DNA of 64,000 bases from Clostridium sp. M62/1 (GCF_020736365.1 NZ_CP085988.1:2982001-3046000); one strand, 5' to 3'; positions 19,950 to 30,964 are shown, counted from the stretch's first letter. Made by a program: numbers and translations. The notes: a model not told the origin generated them from the sequence alone.

Positions 19950-22235
19950 TTATCCGGCAGTTCTCTCAATGTCTATTACGCCTTCAATCTGTCTCAGCTT
20001 GTCGGCCAGTTTATTCAGTTCCTCTATTCCGTGAATGTCGAAGGTCATCATAATCGTGGCCTTCCCCTGCTTGCTGGTTCTCACATTCATGGATTTGATA
20101 TCAATCTGCCGTTCCGTAAACACCTTGGACAGATCCACAAACATGCCAATCCTGTTGTTTGCAAAAATCTTGATCTCCGTGGTGTACCGCTCTTTTCCTG
20201 TCTCGTTTCCAACCGGCTGCTGCCACTCTGCCTCGATAAGCCTTGCCTTCTCGTCCTCCGGCAGGTTGATCACATTGATGCAGTCTGTCCTGTGAATGGA
20301 AATGCCGCGGCCTCTCGTCACAAAGCCCACAATCTCGTCTCCCGGCACCGGGCTGCAGCACTTGGAAAACCGCACGGCCAGATCGTCGATCCCCTTGACC
20401 ACAATGCCGCTCTTGGACTTGCCCGGAGCGATGACGGGAACCTTGTTTCCGTCCCCGATGGAATCGAGGATGGTGGCGTCTGTTTTCTCCTTTTCCAGCT
20501 TCTTCGTCCTGGCCTCGAGCATCTTGTTGATTACCTGGCCCTCCTTGAGGCCGCCGTGGCCGATGGAGGCGAGGACGGAATCCCAGTCCTTGAAGGCATA
20601 CCGCTTCATGACCTTTTCCATAAACTCGGGCTTGTTAATCTCAGAATAATTGATTCCCTTGTTCCGGCAGTACTTGTCGATCATGTCGCGGCCCCGGATA
20701 ATATTGTCCTCCTTGAGCTCTGCCTTGAACCACTGGTTAATCTTATTCTTGGCCTGCGTGCTCTTGACAATCTTGAGCCAGTCGCGGCTGGGTCCCTTGC
20801 TGTTCTGGGAGGTCAGAATCTCAATTCTGTCGCCGTTCTTGATCTCGTAGTCAATATTGACTAACATTCCGTTGACCTTGGCACCCACCATCTTGTTTCC
20901 CACCGCGCTGTGGATGGAGTAGGCGAAGTCGATGGGGGTGGAGCCGCTGGGAAGGTTCTTCACGTCGCCGGACGGGGTAAAGCAGAACACGCTGTCAGAA
21001 AACAGATCCAGATCGCTTTTCAGGGAATCCAGAAATTCCTTGTTGTCCGACATATCCTTCTGCCACTCCAGAATCTGGCGCAGCCACGACAGCTTCTCCT
21101 CCGCGCTGTCCATGGCCGCCTTCGTGCTTCCGCTCTCCTTATACTTCCAGTGGGCTGCAATACCGTACTCAGCCACACGGTGCATCTCATAGGTGCGGAT
21201 CTGAATCTCAAAGGGCTGGCCGCTGCTTCCGATCAGAGTCGTATGTAAGGACTGATAATTGTTGATCTTCGGCATGGCGATATAGTCCTTAAACCGGCCC
21301 GGTATCGGCTTATACAGCTCGTGGATGACGCCCAGAGCCGCGTAACAGTCCTTCACCGTATCCACAATAATCCGCACGGCGAAGAGATCGTAGATCTGAT
21401 CCAGGGTTTTATTCTGCTTCACCATCTTTTTGTAGATGCTGAAGAAATGCTTCACGCGCCCATCTACCTTGCACTCGATTCCGGCATCGTCCATATGGCT
21501 CTTCACCTCATCGACAATCCCCTTCACAAATGCCTCCCTGGCATCCTTCCTGAGGGAGATCTTTTCTGACAGCTCATAGTAGACCTCCGGCTCCAGATAC
21601 TTGAGGGCCAGATCGTCAAGCTCTGTCTTGATCCTGGAAATTCCCAGCCTGTCAGCGATGGGGGCGTAAATATCCATGGTTTCCCTGGCCTTTTCCCTCT
21701 GCTTTTCAGGCTTCATATACTGAAGGGTGCGCATATTGTGAAGGCGGTCGGCCAGCTTTACAAGGATTACGCGGATGTCCTTGGCCATGGCCAGGAACAT
21801 CTTTCTCAGGTTCTCCGCCTGCATCTCCACCTTGTCCTTGTCCCAGGAAATATTGGTCAGCTTTGTGACGCCGTCCACCAGAAGAGCTACCTCGGCGCCG
21901 AACTCCCTGGCCAATCCGTCGGTGGTCATCACCGTATCCTCTACCACATCGTGAAGGATTCCGGCCACGATCGTTTCCTTGTCAAGCTCCAGGTCAGCCA
22001 GGATAATAGCCACGCAGAGGGGATGGATGATGTATGGTTCACCCGATTTTCTCTTCTGATCCTTGTGGGCTTCAAAGGCCAGTCTGTATGCCTTCTCCAC
22101 CATCGAAATATCATCGGACGGATGATACCTCTGGATGCTCACAATCAGATCCTGATACAGCTCCTCCGGGCTCGTAAAGTCTGCCGGCTGCTCCAGCTCC
22201 CTATCCAGTTTTTTCATCTGATCCATCTTTTCCAT
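19950..22235 (-). CDS. relA: Bifunctional (p)ppGpp synthetase/hydrolase Rel
   Basis: 761 residues, GGGAGG 6 nt before the ATG. Domains in order: HD-type hydrolase (GILHDVVEDT, His95-Asp96), synthetase with GRFKDYIAMPK (the RxKD form typical of bifunctional Rel) and NNYQSLHTTLIG, TGS domain (VFCFTPSGDVKNLPSGSTPI), zinc-finger/helical region with CCSPVPGDEI, and a C-terminal ACT domain. It makes and degrades the stringent-response alarmone in response to starved ribosomes. Its own promoter lies 167 nt upstream. Sometimes named relA or spoT/rel; bifunctional activity is inferred from the intact HD and RFKD motifs. Confidence 0.96.
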   Translation of the reverse strand: MEKMDQMKKLDRELEQPADFTSPEELYQDLIVSIQRYHPSDDISMVEKAYRLAFEAHKDQKRKSGEPYIIHPLCVAIILADLELDKETIVAGILHDVVEDTVMTTDGLAREFGAEVALLVDGVTKLTNISWDKDKVEMQAENLRKMFLAMAKDIRVILVKLADRLHNMRTLQYMKPEKQREKARETMDIYAPIADRLGISRIKTELDDLALKYLEPEVYYELSEKISLRKDAREAFVKGIVDEVKSHMDDAGIECKVDGRVKHFFSIYKKMVKQNKTLDQIYDLFAVRIIVDTVKDCYAALGVIHELYKPIPGRFKDYIAMPKINNYQSLHTTLIGSSGQPFEIQIRTYEMHRVAEYGIAAHWKYKESGSTKAAMDSAEEKLSWLRQILEWQKDMSDNKEFLDSLKSDLDLFSDSVFCFTPSGDVKNLPSGSTPIDFAYSIHSAVGNKMVGAKVNGMLVNIDYEIKNGDRIEILTSQNSKGPSRDWLKIVKSTQAKNKINQWFKAELKEDNIIRGRDMIDKYCRNKGINYSEINKPEFMEKVMKRYAFKDWDSVLASIGHGGLKEGQVINKMLEARTKKLEKEKTDATILDSIGDGNKVPVIAPGKSKSGIVVKGIDDLAVRFSKCCSPVPGDEIVGFVTRGRGISIHRTDCINVINLPEDEKARLIEAEWQQPVGNETGKERYTTEIKIFANNRIGMFVDLSKVFTERQIDIKSMNVRTSKQGKATIMMTFDIHGIEELNKLADKLRQIEGVIDIERTAG

Positions 22236-22401
22236 ACTCTGCCTCCCAGCTTCAGGCGTCTGCCCCGTTTTCCCTCTGTCGTTTGTGTCGTAAAATCCAG
22301 CCTTCTGTCACCCGGCGCAGAGCCGCGTCCAGGCATCCAGGGCGGTTTTCACGGCGGCCGGCACCTGAACCGGCCGCCGACTCCGTTAGAGAATTATCAC
22401 T

Positions 22402-22430
22402 ATTATAAATTTTTTTGTCGGAAAATGCAA
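22402..22430 (-). promoter_or_regulatory. Promoter of relA
   Basis: Minus strand TTGCAT (22425-22430), 17-nt spacer, TATAAT (22402-22407). The 313-nt gap 22236-22548 contains this promoter, a GC-rich 5' leader of about 160 nt, and no ORF of its own. Confidence 0.7.
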
Positions 22431-22548
22431 TTATTTTCTGTTCTCCCGGATCTGAACCCGATTTTAAACACGTTTCTGCCCTTCCGGCGGCCGGCTTCCG
22501 CCAAAGGTCAAACAGCTGTTTTTCAGATCCTGCCCCATTTCATCTCAT

Positions 22549-23580
22549 TTATTCACTCTGGTGTGAAATTCCCTGAAACGGCGCCCATTTTATTCCCGCA
22601 TCGGCTCTCTTATAGCCTGTGCTCCTGTCCACCGGGCTTACATACTCCCCCTCTCCCAGATACGCTCTGAGATTTCTGCAGCTTATCTCCACAATCCGGT
22701 CCAGGGTGTATTCCAGATGGAATCCTCCTGACACATGGGGCGTAATAATCACGTTTTCGCAGTCCCAGAGAGGGCTCTCAGGCGGCAGCGGCTCAGGTTC
22801 CGTCACATCCACGCCTGCTCCCAGGAGGTATCCCTCCCTCAGCGCCTCGGCCAGGGCGTCTGTATCCACAGCCGTTCCCCTCCCCACATTGAGAAAGACG
22901 GCTCCTCTCTTCATGGAGTGAAGCATTGCGCTGCCGAACAGCCCTCTGGTAGCCTCCGTACCAGGAAGGCATGACGCCACTATATCGGCCTTTCCGAGCT
23001 CCTCCTTCAGCGCGTCCATGGTATAGAGCTCATCCACACAGTCAGGCTTTTCGTGGATCGTTCTCCTGATTCCCACAATATAGCTTCCGAACGCTTTCAT
23101 CCTCACAGCAAACTCCATCCCGATGTCTCCAAGGCCCACAATCAGGACCCGGCTCCCGTAGACAGACCTCACCATCCCCTCATCCTTCCACAGATGCTGC
23201 CTCTGGTTTTCCAGATATTTGGGGAATTTTTTCAGAAGGCTTAACACCATTCCCACCATGTGCTCTGAGATGGCGAGCCCGTATGCTCCCGTGGCATTTG
23301 TCAGAACCGTATCTACCGGGAGCACCCCCTCTTTCGTATACCCGTCTGTGCCGGCGCTGCTTAGCTGTACCCAGCCAAGGTTCCTGTTTCTCTTTAAAAG
23401 CTCAGGCGGAAGATTTCCGATCACACCGTCCACTGTCTCTATCAGCTCCCTGATCTTTTCCATGTCCCTCTCACAGAGAAGCTCAGCCCCCGCAGCAGCC
23501 TCTGCAAGCCTTCTTTTATGCCCCTCTGTCACCGGCAGCGTCACTAAAATTCTTCTTTCTGTTCTCCTCTGCTCTCCCAT
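22549..23580 (-). CDS. D-2-hydroxyacid dehydrogenase family protein
   Basis: 343 residues, AAGGAG 10 nt before the ATG. Rossmann NAD-binding motif VLIVGLGDIGMEFAV (GLGDIG at 149-154), catalytic Arg in NVGRGTAVDTDAL, Glu in VDVTEPEPLPPESPLW and His in ITPHVSGG, the full set for this oxidoreductase family. Family members reduce 2-keto acids or oxidise D-2-hydroxyacids with NAD(P)H. The LSSAGTDGY substrate-loop region does not point to SerA or LdhA, and the length lacks the ACT domain of SerA. Stand-alone between relA and apt. Confidence 0.88.
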   Translation of the reverse strand: MGEQRRTERRILVTLPVTEGHKRRLAEAAAGAELLCERDMEKIRELIETVDGVIGNLPPELLKRNRNLGWVQLSSAGTDGYTKEGVLPVDTVLTNATGAYGLAISEHMVGMVLSLLKKFPKYLENQRQHLWKDEGMVRSVYGSRVLIVGLGDIGMEFAVRMKAFGSYIVGIRRTIHEKPDCVDELYTMDALKEELGKADIVASCLPGTEATRGLFGSAMLHSMKRGAVFLNVGRGTAVDTDALAEALREGYLLGAGVDVTEPEPLPPESPLWDCENVIITPHVSGGFHLEYTLDRIVEISCRNLRAYLGEGEYVSPVDRSTGYKRADAGIKWAPFQGISHQSE

Positions 23581-23703
23581 GGTTCCACTGCTCCTTTCTT
23601 TTCCTGTTTCGCCGTATCCTGTCTGTTTCTGCCTGTCATAACAGCAGAGCCGGCACTTTGCTTTTCTTTAAAATTTTTCCTTTAAGATTTGTCTTCCTTA
23701 CGG

Positions 23704-23745
23704 AAAATGCCGGAATGCCTCATTTCTTTGGCATTCCGGCATTTT
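23704..23745 (-). terminator. Terminator after apt
   Basis: Perfect 16-bp inverted repeat (AAAATGCCGGAATGCC at 23704-23719 and its complement at 23730-23745) with a 10-nt loop, directly after the apt stop codon; the arm itself supplies TTTT. Confidence 0.8.
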
Positions 23746-23749
23746 GTGC

Positions 23750-24274
23750 CTACTTACCCTCGTACACAATCAGGGATTCCACCTGATATTTTTCCAGCTT
23801 CTTTCTTCCCTCAAGGCCTGCCAGCTCCATGACAAAGCAGATCCTTACAACCTCTCCTCCAAGGCTCTCGATGAGCTTGCAGATCGCCTCCATGGTTCCT
23901 CCTGTGGCAATCAGATCGTCGATAATGACAACCTTCTGGCCCGGCCTGATGGAATCCTCATGCATCTCAATCTCCGCGCTGCCGTATTCCAGATCATATG
24001 CCATGGAAACGGTCTTGCAGGGCAGCTTTCCCTTCTTTCTCACCGGCACGAATCCCTTGCGGGCAGCATAGGCCACCGGCACTCCGAAGATAAATCCTCT
24101 GGACTCCGGTCCCACTACCACGTCATAGTCCACACCCTCCAGTGTTTTCAAAAGGCCGTCCACAGCCAGATGAAGTCCGTCGGGATCCTGCAGGATCGTG
24201 GTAATGTCCCTGAAAATAATCCCCGGCTCCGGAAAATCCGGAATGCTTCTTACATACTCTTCAAGTTTTTTCAT
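23750..24274 (-). CDS. apt: Adenine phosphoribosyltransferase
   Basis: 174 residues, the usual size. PRPP-binding motif VVIIDDLIATGGTMEA (116-131), the GPESRGFIFG substrate loop (55-64) and the N-terminal hood IPDFPEPGIIFRDIT are all typical of Apt. It turns adenine plus PRPP into AMP for purine salvage in the cytoplasm. GGGAGG stands 9 nt before the ATG. In many Firmicutes apt lies directly before relA; here a 2-hydroxyacid dehydrogenase gene separates them. Confidence 0.97.
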   Translation of the reverse strand: MKKLEEYVRSIPDFPEPGIIFRDITTILQDPDGLHLAVDGLLKTLEGVDYDVVVGPESRGFIFGVPVAYAARKGFVPVRKKGKLPCKTVSMAYDLEYGSAEIEMHEDSIRPGQKVVIIDDLIATGGTMEAICKLIESLGGEVVRICFVMELAGLEGRKKLEKYQVESLIVYEGK

Positions 24275-24356
24275 GGTCTGTTTCCTCCCTGTATCTGTTA
24301 TTTTATATTACATCAACTGTTTTATCATTCCTCTTTGCAGAGCAGGCGCCTCTCTC

Positions 24357-25766
24357 CTATGCCTGCTGTTTCGTTTTTTCCAGGCTGTCCTCCTGAACGG
24401 CGAGCCTTTGTCTGTACACGGCTATGGCCCTCCTCATGGCATCCTGCCCCGGCGCTCCGGCAGTCACCCTTCTCCTTACGCAGTTTTCCATACTGATGGC
24501 GCTGTAGACATCCTCCTCAAACACAGGGCTTACCTTCCTGTATTCCTCCAGAGGCAGTTCATCCAGGGAGCATCCTCTCTCAATGCATAAAAGCACCAGA
24601 CGCCCGATAATCCCGTGGGCATCCCGGAAGGGAACGCCTCTGTTCACCAGATAGTCCGCAGCGTCTGTGGCGTTGGTAAAGCCGTTCTTTGCACTCTGCT
24701 CCATCACATCTTTTCTGAATGACATGGAAGAAATCATGCCTGTAAACAGAGCCAGACTTCCCTTTACCGTGTCGATGGCGTCAAAGGTCAGCTCCTTGTC
24801 CTCCTGCATATCCTTGTTGTACGCAAGGGGAAGCCCCTTCATCGTTGTGAGAAGACTCACCAGGGCACCGTACACGCGCCCCGTTTTTCCGCGGATCAGC
24901 TCCGCAATGTCGGGATTCTTCTTCTGGGGCATAATGCTGCTTCCCGTACTGTAGGAGTCGTCCAGCTCCACAAACCGGTACTCGTTTGTATTCCAGATAA
25001 TGATCTCCTCACAGAACCGGCTCAGATGCATGGAAATGACAGAAAGCGCGCTTAACAGTTCGATGAGGTAATCTCTGTCAGACACAGAATCCATGCTGTT
25101 TAAGGTTGCCCCGTAAAAGCCCAGCAGAGAAGCCGTGTATTCCCGTTCCAGGGGATAGGTGGTTCCCGCCAGAGCACCTGCACCGAGGGGGCAGTAGTTC
25201 ATCCTCTCCCGGATGTCATGAAGCCTTGACAGATCCCGGAAAAACATCTCCGCATAGGCTCCCAGATGGTGAGCCAGGGTGATGGGCTGGGCCTTCTGGA
25301 GATGGGTAAAGCCCGGCATGTAAGTATCCAGATTTTTCTCCATCATATCTACAAGCACCTTTAAAAGTCCCCGCACAAGGCTGTCCAGCTCGTCAATCTC
25401 ATCTCTTGTGTAGAGCTTCATATCAAGGGCCACCTGATCATTCCTGCTGCGCCCCGTGTGAAGCCGCTTTCCCGCCTCTCCAATCCGTTCAGTCAGCTGA
25501 CTCTCCACAAAGGAATGGATATCCTCGTACTCCGGCGTAACCGTAAGGGTTCCACTCTCCAGATCCCTCAAAATTCCCTGCAGCCCCTCTGTGATCGCTT
25601 CTCTGTCCTCTTCTGAAATGATTTCCTGCCGGGCTAACATCGTCACATGGGCGATGCTCCCCTCAATGTCCTGACGGTACAATTTCTGATCAAAGGAAAT
25701 AGATGCATTAAAGTTGTGCACCAGCTGGTTTTCTTCCTTCGTAAAACGGCCTCCCCATAATTTCAT
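24357..25766 (-). CDS. argH: Argininosuccinate lyase
   Basis: 469 residues. Fumarase/aspartase-superfamily signature [19 protein letters not shown] near 275-295, N-terminal [11 protein letters not shown] and [17 protein letters not shown] are classic for ArgH. It splits argininosuccinate into arginine and fumarate, the last step of arginine synthesis. AAGGAG lies 10 nt upstream. It starts 14 nt after the YfhO gene stop and is probably read with it, which is unusual company for argH; argG is not in the window. Confidence 0.97.
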   Translation of the reverse strand: MKLWGGRFTKEENQLVHNFNASISFDQKLYRQDIEGSIAHVTMLARQEIISEEDREAITEGLQGILRDLESGTLTVTPEYEDIHSFVESQLTERIGEAGKRLHTGRSRNDQVALDMKLYTRDEIDELDSLVRGLLKVLVDMMEKNLDTYMPGFTHLQKAQPITLAHHLGAYAEMFFRDLSRLHDIRERMNYCPLGAGALAGTTYPLEREYTASLLGFYGATLNSMDSVSDRDYLIELLSALSVISMHLSRFCEEIIIWNTNEYRFVELDDSYSTGSSIMPQKKNPDIAELIRGKTGRVYGALVSLLTTMKGLPLAYNKDMQEDKELTFDAIDTVKGSLALFTGMISSMSFRKDVMEQSAKNGFTNATDAADYLVNRGVPFRDAHGIIGRLVLLCIERGCSLDELPLEEYRKVSPVFEEDVYSAISMENCVRRRVTAGAPGQDAMRRAIAVYRQRLAVQEDSLEKTKQQA

Positions 25767-25780
25767 GGCAATTCTCTCCT

Positions 25781-28759
25781 TTATCCCTGCTCCTGGGCCT
25801 CTGCGCCCTCCTGCGAATGTTTCTCTGTATTTGTCTGTCCCTCTCTCTGCAAAGCTGAGAGCTGGCTTTCTTTTTCCTGCCGCTGCCCAGATTTCTGGCT
25901 TCTGGCCCTTTCTCTTCTTTTTCTGTCGTACATCTGCTTTCTCTCGCGCTGCTTTCTGGCATGGGAAATGCCAAAGGCAGCAGCCAGAACGGCCAGGGAG
26001 CCGAGGGAAATTGCAGCCCCCATTTTAAGTCCCTGGGGCATATAATGCATCTCAATCACATGGCTTCCGGGGGACAGCTCAATTCCCATAAACGCGTCAA
26101 ACAGCTTTTTGGCAGTTTTTTTCTCGCCGTCCACAGTTATGCTCCATCCCTCGTCATAGGGGATAGACAGAAACAGCGTTCCTCCCGCCTCCGTCTCCAC
26201 GCTTCCCTTGAGTCTGCTGTCCTCCCAGACAGTCAGTTCAAGGGGACTCTGGGCCAGCTTTCTGTAGACATGCTCCAGGGCAGCCTCATTGTAGCGGTAC
26301 AGGCGGATTCCCAGATCCTCACTTCCCTCCTCATTCTGGAAGGTCAGCGTCTGGCCTTCATCTACAAGTCCCACTTCAATCAGATAGCCTCTGTTTACAT
26401 TGTCAAAGGTCTGTTCTTTCTCTCCTTTTTTCAGAGACACCTCTTTCACCTGTCTGTTGGAGACGTAAGCATAGTACTCTCCCGGCTCCTCCGGTGTATA
26501 GATTAAACTGGGCCCGCTGCCGAGCCCGCCAACTTCCATAAGCACATCCGGCGCGTCAAACAGACCGCACAGGGAATTCTGCACATCAGCGGGATTTACC
26601 ATGTCAAGCTGCCACTCATTTTCCATGATATCCGGGATCAGAAATCCCAGAGGCAGGGTATACCGGTTGGCGTACAGGTACACGCCTCTGTAATCCTGAA
26701 TATACTCCACCCGGGGATTTCTCTGCTCCTCCGGATAAAATGCATATTTCACCGACAGAAGGCAGTCCACCAGAGGCGTGCTTCCCGTAATGCTGTAGGC
26801 ATTCGTGGAGGCCTCGCAGCCCATGTGCCTCATGAAATCCGTCACATCCGCGCTGGCCACCGAGGAAAACAGAGAGACTGAAGGAAAGTGCATCCACGCA
26901 CCGTCGTTTTTCGTCCTCTGATCCGTCTTTTCAACTCTGTAAAATCCCTCCTGCCCCTTAAGACTGTCAGCCAGAATCTCAACCGCCTCATTGTCCTGCG
27001 TGTACGCAGTTCTGCTGGTAGTGGTGACGCTGGTGCAGGTCGTATTGACCGCCGCCTCCACACTGACTGTAAGAAGAGCCAGAAGCATAATCAGGGCCTG
27101 TCTGCCCCGCCATCTCTGGCCGCATCTCTCCCTGCTGCTCCTGTAGAGGAAAATCAGCCCTGTGTAGAGCGCCAGGAAAAAGATCGCCCCGTAAAATACG
27201 GCAAAGTGGTAGGCCTCGTCCCCTTCCATGAATTTCTGTGCCAGGAGGACAAAGGACGCGGAGCCCCAGAAGGCCACGGACACGCTCCTGGAAGAAATTC
27301 CTTCCAGATTGGTATAGGCCCTGCAGCAGACAGTCAGCATCAGCGCAATGTAGATAAAGGACTGTCTTGCAGGAAGGCTGTTGGGATAGTGAAAGCCATG
27401 CCAGATAAAATTCAGCACATTGATGGAAAAGCTGGCAAGGAAAAACAGCAGAAGCGTACAGTAAACTGCCTTTTCCTTAAGTTCAATTTTCCTGCAGGCC
27501 AGATACAGCAGAAAAAACATAAGCACAGCCACGCCGCAGTAGATGTTCGGCCAGTGATTAAGACCGATTTCCACCTGTACATTCCCGATATGGCGGGCCA
27601 GCATATCCAGGATGGAGAAGTAGCTCTCCGCCGTTTCCGGAAAGCTCATCTCTCCTGAGGCAGTGCTCTGCAGAGCATAAATTTCAGGCAGAAGCACAAA
27701 GGCTGCCAGTCCTCCGGCCAGCAGGGAATACCCGGCAAACAGTCCGATGGTCTTCCCCCATCCGTCCCTGAAGCTGTCCCAGTCGAGAACCGCCAGGGCA
27801 ATAAAATACAGCACCATGAAAATACAGATCATGATGGAAATATAGTAGTTGGACAGAATCGAAAGTCCCAGGGCCACGCAGTAGAGAAGCCCTTTTTTTT
27901 CACTGACCAGTCTCTCAAGCCCCAGCAGGATCACCGGAAACAGCACAATGCAGTCCAGCCACATGATATTCCAGCTGTAGGCCGCCATATACCCGGATAG
28001 GGCATAAAAAATACCGAAAAAACACGTCCCAAAGTCGGAAGTTCTGCAGTGCTTTCTCAGATACCAGGTAAAGGCAAGGCCTGCAAGTCCGATCTTCAGC
28101 ACGATGGAGCCTGTCATAAATTCGATGATAAACTCCTTTGGGCAGAAAATGATCAGCCAGTTCAAAGGGCTCGCCAGATAATAGGCATAAAGCGCCGCAA
28201 AATTAACTCCCAGCCCTATATTCCAGCTGTAGAGCAGGCTTCCTCCCTGTGACAGCTTGTGTTTAAACTCTGAAAAGAACGGAGCATACTGGTGGTACAT
28301 ATCCGTCCTCAGAAAGCTCTGTTCTCCAAAAGGGAAGATTCCGCGCTGGGCAAAAATAATAATCATGATTATCACAGGGATCAGGAAGGCCGCTGCGTAA
28401 CAGTCTCTCGCCCTCAAAAGTCCCGGGCGATCCTCTTCCTGTTTCCGGCTTCTCTCCGGATACCGTTCCCTGGCGCCTAAAACGGCCGCCTTCTGACCTT
28501 CCCTCTGACCTCTGCCAGGCCTCAGTCTGTCCTCTGTGCCGTTTTCCGGCTTTCTCACCCGCCGCTGGCTGGCTGCAGCCTCTTTTATCCCGGCGGGTTC
28601 CATTTCGTCCACCCGTCCCTCTTCTCTGTCCGGACCGGTATCTTTCCTTTCAGCCGCTCTCTCCTCGTTCTGTCCCGGTTCCCTGTCTGCCCCTGCAGCC
28701 ACCTGATTTAAAACCCTGTCAAACTCCCTGGAAATTCCGGCTATCTCATCTTCTCTCAT
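25781..28759 (-). CDS. YfhO-family polytopic membrane protein
   Basis: 992 residues from ATG 28759 with GGAGG 4 nt upstream; an in-frame TTG/upstream extension to 28825 has no ribosome site and overlaps gtrA. The N-terminal ~110 residues are hydrophilic and highly charged. Then come about a dozen membrane segments beginning [18 protein letters not shown], with [20 protein letters not shown] and [11 protein letters not shown] loops typical of the YfhO/GT-C-like family, a large extracellular part, a final membrane segment near 930, and a basic, charged C-terminal tail. B. subtilis YfhO is linked to glycosylation of lipoteichoic acid; a glycosyl-transfer role here is inferred. The neighbouring gtrA supports that. 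Confidence 0.88.
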   Translation of the reverse strand: MREDEIAGISREFDRVLNQVAAGADREPGQNEERAAERKDTGPDREEGRVDEMEPAGIKEAAASQRRVRKPENGTEDRLRPGRGQREGQKAAVLGARERYPERSRKQEEDRPGLLRARDCYAAAFLIPVIIMIIIFAQRGIFPFGEQSFLRTDMYHQYAPFFSEFKHKLSQGGSLLYSWNIGLGVNFAALYAYYLASPLNWLIIFCPKEFIIEFMTGSIVLKIGLAGLAFTWYLRKHCRTSDFGTCFFGIFYALSGYMAAYSWNIMWLDCIVLFPVILLGLERLVSEKKGLLYCVALGLSILSNYYISIMICIFMVLYFIALAVLDWDSFRDGWGKTIGLFAGYSLLAGGLAAFVLLPEIYALQSTASGEMSFPETAESYFSILDMLARHIGNVQVEIGLNHWPNIYCGVAVLMFFLLYLACRKIELKEKAVYCTLLLFFLASFSINVLNFIWHGFHYPNSLPARQSFIYIALMLTVCCRAYTNLEGISSRSVSVAFWGSASFVLLAQKFMEGDEAYHFAVFYGAIFFLALYTGLIFLYRSSRERCGQRWRGRQALIMLLALLTVSVEAAVNTTCTSVTTTSRTAYTQDNEAVEILADSLKGQEGFYRVEKTDQRTKNDGAWMHFPSVSLFSSVASADVTDFMRHMGCEASTNAYSITGSTPLVDCLLSVKYAFYPEEQRNPRVEYIQDYRGVYLYANRYTLPLGFLIPDIMENEWQLDMVNPADVQNSLCGLFDAPDVLMEVGGLGSGPSLIYTPEEPGEYYAYVSNRQVKEVSLKKGEKEQTFDNVNRGYLIEVGLVDEGQTLTFQNEEGSEDLGIRLYRYNEAALEHVYRKLAQSPLELTVWEDSRLKGSVETEAGGTLFLSIPYDEGWSITVDGEKKTAKKLFDAFMGIELSPGSHVIEMHYMPQGLKMGAAISLGSLAVLAAAFGISHARKQRERKQMYDRKRRERARSQKSGQRQEKESQLSALQREGQTNTEKHSQEGAEAQEQG

Positions 28760-28775
28760 AGAACCTCCAAATTTC

Positions 28776-29210
28776 CTATCTCGCTTCCTGCTTATTCCTG
28801 AAAATGAACAGCTTGCTGAGCACATAGTTCAAAACAAGAGATACCGCAGATACTGCGATCTTTCCGATCAGATTCGGCCATCCCAGGCCATTTACCATGA
28901 TCTCCATTCCGGCAATCGTGATGACTCCTGTAAAGAGCCTGCATGCCACGAAGGACGTCAGCTCATTCAGCAGCTTTGCCGGATGTAAGGTTTTGCTCTG
29001 AAACACATAAATCTTATTGGTAACAAATGCAAACAGGACAGCGGCCACAAACGATATGGTCTGGGAAAATACAACGGAGTACCCCATGTAGTAAAGGACA
29101 AAATATCCCACCCAGTCTACCGCTGTGGTCAGCACACCGAAGATAAAGTAGGACACGGTTTCCCTGTTCACAAACTTTGACCACAAGGCTTCCCATAATT
29201 TTCTAATCAT
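28776..29210 (-). CDS. GtrA-family membrane protein
   Basis: 144 residues from ATG 29210 (MIRKLWEALWSKFVNRETVS); the open frame goes further upstream to 29336, but the extension is charged and lacks a clear ribosome site. Four membrane segments and the family traits SYFIFGVLTTAVDWVGYFVL and a C-terminal LSKLFIFRN. GtrA proteins are small flippase-like partners that move lipid-linked sugars across the membrane. It stands 16 nt before the YfhO gene, so the pair probably act together in modifying a cell-surface glycan. Confidence 0.87.
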   Translation of the reverse strand: MIRKLWEALWSKFVNRETVSYFIFGVLTTAVDWVGYFVLYYMGYSVVFSQTISFVAAVLFAFVTNKIYVFQSKTLHPAKLLNELTSFVACRLFTGVITIAGMEIMVNGLGWPNLIGKIAVSAVSLVLNYVLSKLFIFRNKQEAR

Positions 29211-29483
29211 ATACTTTCTGCTTCCTCTGCTCTCTTTTTCTCTTTTTTCTTTTCGTCTTATCTCTGTTATCTCTGCCTGTATGTCCGGCGCCTGAACGCC
29301 GCCTTTTATTGTAATGTTTTTTTCTGCAAAAAGCAAGGACGGGAGCCTGTTTTCTCACATGTTCCCGCCCTTCTATTTTCACGCCTTCAAACGGATGGAT
29401 AAACAAACGCCCATGTTCCATCCCAGGCCGTACGGCCTTTCACATCTGCGTTTCTGGCAGAGCTCTGCCAAATTCTGCCTGAA

Positions 29484-30770
29484 TTAAAGCTCGCTTAACA
29501 GCTTCTCCACGCTCACCAGCTTCACGCACAGTGTGAAGAGCTCTGTTGCTGTGATCAGATCCTGAAGCGGCGGATAGGAAGGAGCAATACGGATGTTGCT
29601 GTCCTTCGGATCCTTTCCGTATGGATAGGTAGCGCCTGCATCTGTCATGATCACACCTGCCTTCTTGCACTTGGCCACAATCGCCTTCGCGCAGCCCTCT
29701 AAGGAATCAAAGCAGATAAAGTATCCTCCCCTGGGCTTTGTCCAGCTTCCAATCTCCAGACCGCCCAGCTCCCGATCCAGGATCTCCTCAACAGCCTCAA
29801 ACTTCGGGCGGAGAATATCAGCGTGCTTCTTCATATGCTCTACCATTCCATGAATGTCCTTAAAGAAGCGCACATGGCGCAGCTGATTTACCTTGTCATG
29901 TCCGATGGTCTGGATTTTTAACTGCTTCTTGATGTCCTCCAGGTTATTCTGGGATGTGGCAAGAGCCGCAATTCCGGAGCCCGGGAAGCTGATTTTGGAA
30001 GTAGATGCAAACTTGTAAACCAGATCCGGGTTTCCGGCTCTCTTGCACTCTGCCAGAATCTCTGTCACCTGATCCTGCTTGTCCTCATATAAATGATGGA
30101 TTCCGTATGCATTGTCCCAGAAAATTCTGAAATCCTTTGCAGCCGGCTTTAATCTCGCCAGACGGCGTACCGTCTGATCGGAGTAGGAGACTCCGCTTGG
30201 ATTGGAATACTTGGGAACACACCAGATTCCCTTGATTGCCTCATCCTTTGCAACCAGTTCCTCCACCATGTCCATGTCAGGACCGTCCTCTGTCATCGGC
30301 ACATTGATCATCTCAATGCCAAAATATTCTGTAACCGCAAAGTGTCTGTCGTAACCGGGAACAGGACAGAGGAATTTCACCTTATCCAGCTTGCACCACG
30401 GAGTATTTCCCATAATTCCATGTGTCATAGCACGGGAAATCGTATCGTACATTACATTTAAGCTGGAGTTTCCATAGATAATCAGATTAGATGCAGGCAC
30501 CTCGATCATATCTCCGATCAGTTCCTTGGCCTCACTGATTCCATCCAGCACGCCGTAATTGCGGCAGTCTGTGCCGTCATCACAGGTGAGATCGGTGGAG
30601 CTGTTCAGCACATCCATCATGCCCATGGAAAGGTCTAACTGCTCTGCAGACGGCTTTCCGCGGGACATATCAAGCTTTAACCCCTTTGCCTGGAATGCCC
30701 GGTACTGTGCGTTCAGTTCATGGCTGAGTGCCACTAATTCTTCCTTTGTAAGTTCGCTGTAAGGCTTCAT
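29484..30770 (-). CDS. PLP-dependent aminotransferase, class I/II fold
   Basis: 428 residues; AAGGAGG stands 11 nt before the ATG. N-terminal MKPYSELTKEELVALSHELN and LDMSRGKPSAEQLDLS mark the clostridial aminotransferase subgroup (Pfam Asp_aminotransf type). The Schiff-base lysine lies in FASTSKISFPGSG near residue 257, with NAYGIHHLY for the cofactor-binding Asn/Tyr region. Likely an aspartate or branched-chain keto-acid aminotransferase; the exact substrate cannot be told. Monocistronic with its own promoter at 30842-30870. Confidence 0.92.
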   Translation of the reverse strand: MKPYSELTKEELVALSHELNAQYRAFQAKGLKLDMSRGKPSAEQLDLSMGMMDVLNSSTDLTCDDGTDCRNYGVLDGISEAKELIGDMIEVPASNLIIYGNSSLNVMYDTISRAMTHGIMGNTPWCKLDKVKFLCPVPGYDRHFAVTEYFGIEMINVPMTEDGPDMDMVEELVAKDEAIKGIWCVPKYSNPSGVSYSDQTVRRLARLKPAAKDFRIFWDNAYGIHHLYEDKQDQVTEILAECKRAGNPDLVYKFASTSKISFPGSGIAALATSQNNLEDIKKQLKIQTIGHDKVNQLRHVRFFKDIHGMVEHMKKHADILRPKFEAVEEILDRELGGLEIGSWTKPRGGYFICFDSLEGCAKAIVAKCKKAGVIMTDAGATYPYGKDPKDSNIRIAPSYPPLQDLITATELFTLCVKLVSVEKLLSEL

Positions 30771-30841
30771 TCCCTCTAAATCCTCCTTGTTATCAGGCTC
30801 TCTCGGCCATCTTATTCTAAAAAATTCAGTCTTTCCTATTT

Positions 30842-30870
30842 ATCATATCAAAACGCAGTTTTATTGACAA
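30842..30870 (-). promoter_or_regulatory. Promoter of the aminotransferase gene
   Basis: Minus strand TTGTCA (30865-30870), 17-nt spacer, TATGAT (30842-30847), 72 nt before the start codon. It is divergent from the promoter at 30936-30964 in the same 334-nt gap. Confidence 0.65.
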
Positions 30871-30935
30871 GATTTTTTTGCAGGCTCCTTTTGCTTTTAA
30901 ATCTCTTTTTGACCGTGGATTTATACCTTTTTACG

Positions 30936-30964
30936 TTGCACAGCTTTCCCATCAATGGTATAAT
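30936..30964 (+). promoter_or_regulatory. Promoter of the NYN-domain gene
   Basis: TTGCAC (30936-30941), 17-nt spacer, perfect TATAAT (30959-30964). It leaves a leader of about 135 nt before the ATG at 31105; I see no known riboswitch in that leader. Confidence 0.75.
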
